Shown here: piece after piece, positions 62,664 to 64,000 of the stretch
Layout: each line of letters starts with the position of its first letter
How positions within the stretch are numbered: position 1 is the first letter of the stretch
Assembly (NCBI GenBank): GCA_947475545.1
Contig: CANJLL010000001.1
Coordinates: 819,734-883,733 of the forward strand
Direction: 5' to 3'
From: Chloroflexota bacterium
GTDB lineage: Bacteria > Chloroflexota > Limnocylindria > Limnocylindrales > CSP1-4
Length of the DNA stretch: 64,000 nucleotides
The notes under the pieces: generated by a model
What the model was told of the DNA's origin: nothing
Databases searched by the model: none
What the model saw: only the letters and a program-made list of their open reading frames with translations
Translations under genes and position numbers: made by a program

Positions 62664-63593
62664 TTGGAGATGGAGTACCAGGACAGCCCCCGCCGAACAC
62701 GACTGATCCTCGTGGTCGGTGCCGTGCTGGCGGTCGCGGCGGGGCTCGCCGCGGTCTGGCTCCTGGGCAGTGCCGGTCGCAGCGGTGGTGGGACCGTGAT
62801 CGACGTCCAGCGCACCGTCGCCGTGGTGGCCGTGCGCCCCATCCCGGCGCGGACCGCGATCGCGGCCGGAGACGTCGCCGTCCGGCAGGTCCCGATCGGC
62901 GTGAACACGGCGCAAGGCCTCCTCGCCAGCGTGGACCTCGTGATCGGCCGCGTGGCGACCGTCCCGATCCTCCAGGGCCAGCTGGTCACCGTCAACCTCC
63001 TGGCCAGCACGGCGTCGGGCGCGACCATCGCCATCCTGGGGCCGACCGAGACGGTCTCGCCCAGCTCGAAGGCGGCCCGCGCACTGTCGCTGACCGTGCC
63101 GGCCGACCGGGCGGCGGCGGGCTTCCTGGAGGTCGGCCAGGCCGTCGACATCATCGTGACGATCGCGGTGACCGTGCCGGCCACGCTGGCCGCCGAGGGC
63201 CGCTACACCTCGGATCTGTCGACCAAGGTCGTCTACCAGAACAAGGTGATCCTGGCCCGAACTGGCGACCAGTACATCTTCCGGACGACCGTGGACGAGG
63301 CCGAGGAGATCAACCAGTTGCTCGCGAGCAGCGGCGGCAGCTTCAGCCTGGCTCTGCGACCCGACGCGGACGTGCGCATCGCGGATGCCACCGGGCTCGG
63401 GGAGACGACGGCCCAGATCATCGCCAAGTACGGCCTGCCGATCCCGGAGACCTATCCCGCGGGCGCTGCCTCTGGTCCCATCTTCCAGCCGCTCCCCGCC
63501 CGGTCGCCCGGTGCGGCCGCCAGCAGCGCGCCGGGCGTGCCCGGTGCGGTCGTCACCAGCGCCCCGGGCGTGCCCGGGACGGCGGGATCGTGA
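62664..63593 (+). CDS. cpaB: CpaB-like Flp/Tad pilus assembly protein
   Basis: 309 residues. One N-terminal TM helix (LILVVGAVLAVAAGLAAVWLL), then a SAF-like domain (VAVRPIPARTAIAAGDVAVRQVPIGVNTAQG) and an RcpC/CpaB C-terminal domain (ALSLTVPADRAAAGFLEVGQAVDIIVTI). A Pro/Ala-rich tail with repeated APGVPG closes it. Tad pilus biogenesis in the envelope. TTG 62664 with GAGGAG 10 nt upstream chosen; ATG 62670 is the alternative. Its stop overlaps the TadE-like start (TGATG). Confidence 0.82.
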   Translation: MEMEYQDSPRRTRLILVVGAVLAVAAGLAAVWLLGSAGRSGGGTVIDVQRTVAVVAVRPIPARTAIAAGDVAVRQVPIGVNTAQGLLASVDLVIGRVATVPILQGQLVTVNLLASTASGATIAILGPTETVSPSSKAARALSLTVPADRAAAGFLEVGQAVDIIVTIAVTVPATLAAEGRYTSDLSTKVVYQNKVILARTGDQYIFRTTVDEAEEINQLLASSGGSFSLALRPDADVRIADATGLGETTAQIIAKYGLPIPETYPAGAASGPIFQPLPARSPGAAASSAPGVPGAVVTSAPGVPGTAGS

Positions 63594-64000
63594 TGGGCGT
63601 TCCCTGGCCATCCCCCGCGCGGGCGCGGCCGAACCGCCCGACGCGACCGCAGCGGCGGACCCGCCCCAACGGCCAGGGGATGGTGGAGTTCGCCCTCGTC
63701 CTGCCGGTGTTCCTCCTGGTCCTGATGGCCGTCATCGAGTTCAGCTTCGCGTTCAACGCCTTCCTGTCCGTCTCGTTCGCCTCGCGCAATGCGACCGTCA
63801 TCGCCACCGAGACCTGCGGCGACGGCACGTGCGGCCATCTTCGCGAGTTCCCGTTCTCCGACTGCCAGATCCTGATGTCCATCGAGCGCGACATGATGGC
63901 CCCGGCCTCGGCCCAGCAGATCGGCCAGGTCGAGATCATGTGGACGGATGCGAACGGCGTGATCAAGGGCAACGGCTCCGCGATCACCACCTGGGCGCGA
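63593..64000 (+). CDS. TadE-like pilus assembly protein (3' end outside window)
   Basis: At least 136 residues, cut by the window edge. Basic Arg/Pro-rich N-terminus, then GQGMVEFALVLPVFLLVLMAVIEFSFAF, the TadE/TadG motif with the Glu in a pilin-like hydrophobic helix, then an exported domain with four Cys (ETCGDGTCG and SDCQI). Starts in a TGATG overlap with cpaB, so the Tad cluster is translationally coupled and continues to the right. Confidence 0.85.
   Translation, partial: MGVPWPSPARARPNRPTRPQRRTRPNGQGMVEFALVLPVFLLVLMAVIEFSFAFNAFLSVSFASRNATVIATETCGDGTCGHLREFPFSDCQILMSIERDMMAPASAQQIGQVEIMWTDANGVIKGNGSAITTWAR

Overview
The window is about 64 kb of very GC-rich chromosomal DNA with tightly packed genes on both strands and no rRNA, phage, plasmid or CRISPR locus. 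The gene set includes an F420-type luciferase-like oxidoreductase, a homodimeric pyruvate dehydrogenase E1, a split methylmalonyl-CoA mutase with MeaB, a RecB/RNase H/SF1-helicase protein, Tad-type pilus genes and an aerobic copper locus. With GTG/TTG starts and many leaderless promoters, this fits an uncultured soil or freshwater Chloroflexota (Limnocylindria/Ellin6529-like) or a deep actinobacterial relative. The taxonomic call is inference; no marker gene in the window proves it.

Layout. 1-6.4 kb: partial LLM oxidoreductase, GntR/FCD regulator divergent from a His-rich cation diffusion facilitator, a lipoprotein, a membrane protein, a collagen-like exported protein and an ECF sigma factor. 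6.5-13.4 kb: a large LuxR/AAA regulator and the nuclease-helicase. 13.6-16.1 kb: a polysaccharide lyase family 6-like secreted protein whose reading frame is cut by one in-frame TGA, flanked by a repeated palindrome-plus-hairpin element, then tRNA-Lys(CTT). 16.1-23.2 kb: cysteine hydrolase, flavin amine oxidase, two tandem D-2-hydroxyacid dehydrogenases and an MMPL transporter. 23.2-23.8 kb: a non-coding tract with tandem and direct repeats.

23.8-35.3 kb (all minus strand): aldehyde dehydrogenase, thiolase, aceE, a copper group (double thioredoxin-fold SCO1-like protein, PCu(A)C chaperone, multicopper oxidase), and an acyl-CoA group (3-hydroxyacyl-CoA dehydrogenase, MeaB, B12-binding mutase subunit). 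35.4-43.9 kb: a frameshifted VOC protein, folE coupled to an alpha/beta hydrolase-fold protein, a minimal zincin facing it across a 22-bp bidirectional promoter, membrane protein/ArsR/thioredoxin, DUF5519-like and DinB-like proteins, the mutase large subunit and a lipoprotein. 44-51.1 kb: J-domain protein, alpha/beta hydrolase, nitroreductase, acetyltransferases, then a translationally coupled operon of ECF sigma factor, O6-alkylguanine methyltransferase with a C-terminal Ada-type zinc module, and an EamA exporter. 51.1-57.5 kb: acyl-CoA dehydrogenase, class III aminotransferase, a small excisionase-type HTH protein, GT87-like membrane protein, phosphoribosyltransferase, tRNA-Arg(TCT), arylformamidase-like esterase and an IS481-type transposase remnant. 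57.5-64 kb: a kelch-like lipoprotein, sortase, a class V aminotransferase fused to DUF309, and the start of a Tad pilus cluster (CpaB, TadE-like, running off the end).

The most general signal is promoter architecture. About twenty start codons lie 6-9 nt after a TANNNT-type -10 hexamer, which predicts transcription starting at or next to the start codon. Other genes, mainly exported proteins, have ordinary Shine-Dalgarno sequences. Functionally the window combines central carbon and acyl-CoA/propionate metabolism, copper handling, alkylation repair and cell-surface structures.
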